Shown: positions 7,163 to 8,146 of the stretch, piece by piece
Layout: each line of letters begins with the position of its first letter
Position numbering within the stretch: position 1 is the first letter of the stretch
Assembly (NCBI GenBank): GCA_027051995.1
Contig: JALUFY010000342.1
Coordinates: 1 to 8,146, forward strand
Direction of reading: 5' to 3'
DNA length: 8,146 nucleotides
From: Hyphomicrobiales bacterium
GTDB lineage: Bacteria; Pseudomonadota; Alphaproteobacteria; Rhizobiales; Aestuariivirgaceae
Notes under the pieces: model-generated
The model's database searches: none
Told to the model about the DNA's origin: nothing
The model's input: the letters and a program-made list of their open reading frames with translations, nothing else
Position numbers and translations under genes: made by a program

Positions 7163-7969
7163 ATGACCGATGAAACGCCCCTCCCCGCCCCGCACACCAA
7201 TATCCGCCTGTCCCGGCAGGGGCCCATTGGCTGGCTGACGTTTGACAGGCCGGAAAAGCGCAATGCCCTGACGCTCGAAATGTGGCGCGCCCTGCCCCGC
7301 GCCATGCGGGCGCTTCGGGAGCAGGAAGGCTTGCGCGTCATCGTTCTGCGCGGCGCGGGCGGCCATTTCAGCTCCGGGGCGGACATATCGGAATTCACCC
7401 GCCATTTCTCCGGCCCCGCCGTGATGGACTACGAAGCCGCCAATCTCGCCGCCTTCCGGGCCGTGGCCGATGCGCCCATGCCAAGCATCGCCATGATCGA
7501 GGGCTTTTGCATCGGCGGCGGGCTGGCGCTGGCCCTGTGCTGCGATATCCGGCTGGCATCGTCCGGGGCCACCTTCGCCATCCCGCCGGCGAAACTCGGC
7601 CTGGCCTATCCCCTTCACGGTCTGCAAAGGCTGTTGCAGGCCGTCTCCCCGGCATTCGCCAGGGAAATGATCTTCTCCGCCCGCCGCGTGGACGCGGAAA
7701 AGGCCCTGCGCGCCGGGCTCGTCAATGATGTGCGCGAAAAAGACGCCCTGCACGCCGAAACCCTGGCCCTCGCGCGCGGCATCGCCGCCAACGCGCCATT
7801 GAGCATCGCCCATGCTAGGGCGGCCATCAACGCCATCGCGGAAGGCCGCCTTGAGGCGGAAAGGGACAATCTGGCGGCCCTGGCCCGCGCCTGCTTCACC
7901 AGCGCCGACTACGCGGAAGGCCGCCGGGCCTTCGCGGAAAAACGCAAGCCCCGCTTCACCGGAGATTGA
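7163..7969 (+). CDS. Enoyl-CoA hydratase/isomerase (crotonase) superfamily protein
   Basis: This 268-residue protein has the crotonase fold. WLTFDRPEKRNAL (24-36), HFSSGADI (68-75, first oxyanion-hole segment) and IEGFCIGGGLALALCCDIRLA (112-132, second segment) are typical, as is the later ALRAGLVNDV helix region. It should bind an acyl-CoA thioester. The two catalytic glutamates of mitochondrial enoyl-CoA hydratase (Glu144 and Glu164 in rat) align with A122 and P142, so ordinary hydration by that mechanism is unlikely. Other superfamily reactions such as isomerisation, thioester hydrolysis or (de)carboxylation remain possible; the substrate is unknown. The ATG at 7163 has no Shine-Dalgarno. 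An in-frame TTG at 7142 with GGGGAG 5 bases upstream would add seven residues, and an ATG at 7100 would add 21. The gene is divergent from cysE and has no fatty-acid or branched-chain degradation gene beside it. Confidence 0.92.
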   Translation: MTDETPLPAPHTNIRLSRQGPIGWLTFDRPEKRNALTLEMWRALPRAMRALREQEGLRVIVLRGAGGHFSSGADISEFTRHFSGPAVMDYEAANLAAFRAVADAPMPSIAMIEGFCIGGGLALALCCDIRLASSGATFAIPPAKLGLAYPLHGLQRLLQAVSPAFAREMIFSARRVDAEKALRAGLVNDVREKDALHAETLALARGIAANAPLSIAHARAAINAIAEGRLEAERDNLAALARACFTSADYAEGRRAFAEKRKPRFTGD

Positions 7970-7993
7970 TCAAGCAATCGCCCTGACTTTCGC

Positions 7994-8026
7994 CCGGCAA
8001 GATTCCTGTCATGCCGGCTTATCTTT
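7994..8026 (+). terminator. Weak possible terminator after the crotonase-family gene
   Basis: CCGGCA (7994-7999) and TGCCGG (8012-8017) can pair around a 12-base loop, followed by an interrupted T-rich stretch, CTTATCTTT. It lies 24 bases past the stop, between convergent genes. The long loop and imperfect T-run keep confidence low. Confidence 0.35.
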
Positions 8027-8062
8027 CGCGCTGTTTTCCACACATGACCGCCCCGCGCGCCT

Positions 8063-8146
8063 TCAGTGATCGCCCGTGCCGCCGAAGTTGAAGGCCGCGC
8101 CGGCGCGGATGGCCTGCGGCCAGCGTTCGGTGACGGTTTTCAGGCG
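8063..8146 (-). CDS. C-terminal fragment of an unidentified gene (partial)
   Basis: On the minus strand a frame enters from the right edge and runs 27 codons to a TGA at 8065-8063. Nearly every codon ends in G or C, like the confident genes here, which supports real coding sequence. The tail contains ERWPQAI and ends AAFNFGGTGDH. I do not recognise the family; the tail alone shows no catalytic motif. It would converge with the crotonase-family gene. Confidence 0.55.
   Translation of the reverse strand, partial: RLKTVTERWPQAIRAGAAFNFGGTGDH

Noticed and set aside
7037..7813. Upstream extension of the cysE frame opposite the crotonase-family gene
   Set aside because: CysE homology begins just after the ATG at 7036, which has its own ribosome site and -10 box. 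The extension is the shadow of the gene on the other strand.
5882..7969. Very long plus-strand open frame (695 codons) running antisense through DUF3126 and cysE into the crotonase-family gene
   Set aside because: The first 420 or so codons lie opposite two recognisable genes and show no family motif. Stop codons are rare in this frame because of GC-rich codon use. Only the part from 7163 is real.

Overview
The window is GC-rich and reads as an ordinary chromosomal segment of an alphaproteobacterium. This assignment rests on three points: a DUF3126 protein next to cysE, an alphaproteobacterial-type degenerate dihydroorotase beside pyrB, and the pyrB-pyrC-plsY-dprA gene order. I cannot name the genus. 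I saw no insertion sequence, phage gene, CRISPR array, tRNA or rRNA.

Layout. Positions 1-39 may be the tail of a plus-strand gene. An AEC-family permease follows (207-1145). A 95-base gap holding a perfect 18-bp palindrome then leads into a tightly packed plus-strand operon: pyrB (1241-2221), a pyrC-like gene (2218-3528), plsY (3568-4170) and dprA (4167-5315). The pyrB/pyrC and plsY/dprA junctions are ATGA stop/start overlaps. A 222-base, relatively AT-rich spacer with a possible hairpin terminator separates this operon from a small PilZ-domain gene (5538-5825). A strong symmetric terminator (5847-5877) lies between PilZ and the convergent minus-strand pair cysE (7036-6206) and DUF3126 (6154-5918). 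Divergent from cysE is a crotonase-superfamily gene (7163-7969). The window ends in the C-terminal tail of another minus-strand gene (8146-8063).

How the genes work together. PyrB makes carbamoyl-aspartate. The PyrC-like partner has lost most of the expected metal ligands, so it is more likely a structural partner of PyrB than a working dihydroorotase, and a true dihydroorotase is expected elsewhere in the genome. PlsY starts phospholipid synthesis and DprA loads RecA on incoming single-stranded DNA; they share the transcript but not a pathway. CysE commits serine to cysteine synthesis. PilZ is a probable cyclic-di-GMP sensor.

The two observations most worth following are enzyme-family members without their standard catalytic residues: the PyrC-like protein and the crotonase-like protein, in which both hydratase glutamates are replaced. 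I found no convincing evidence of a previously undescribed multi-gene system.
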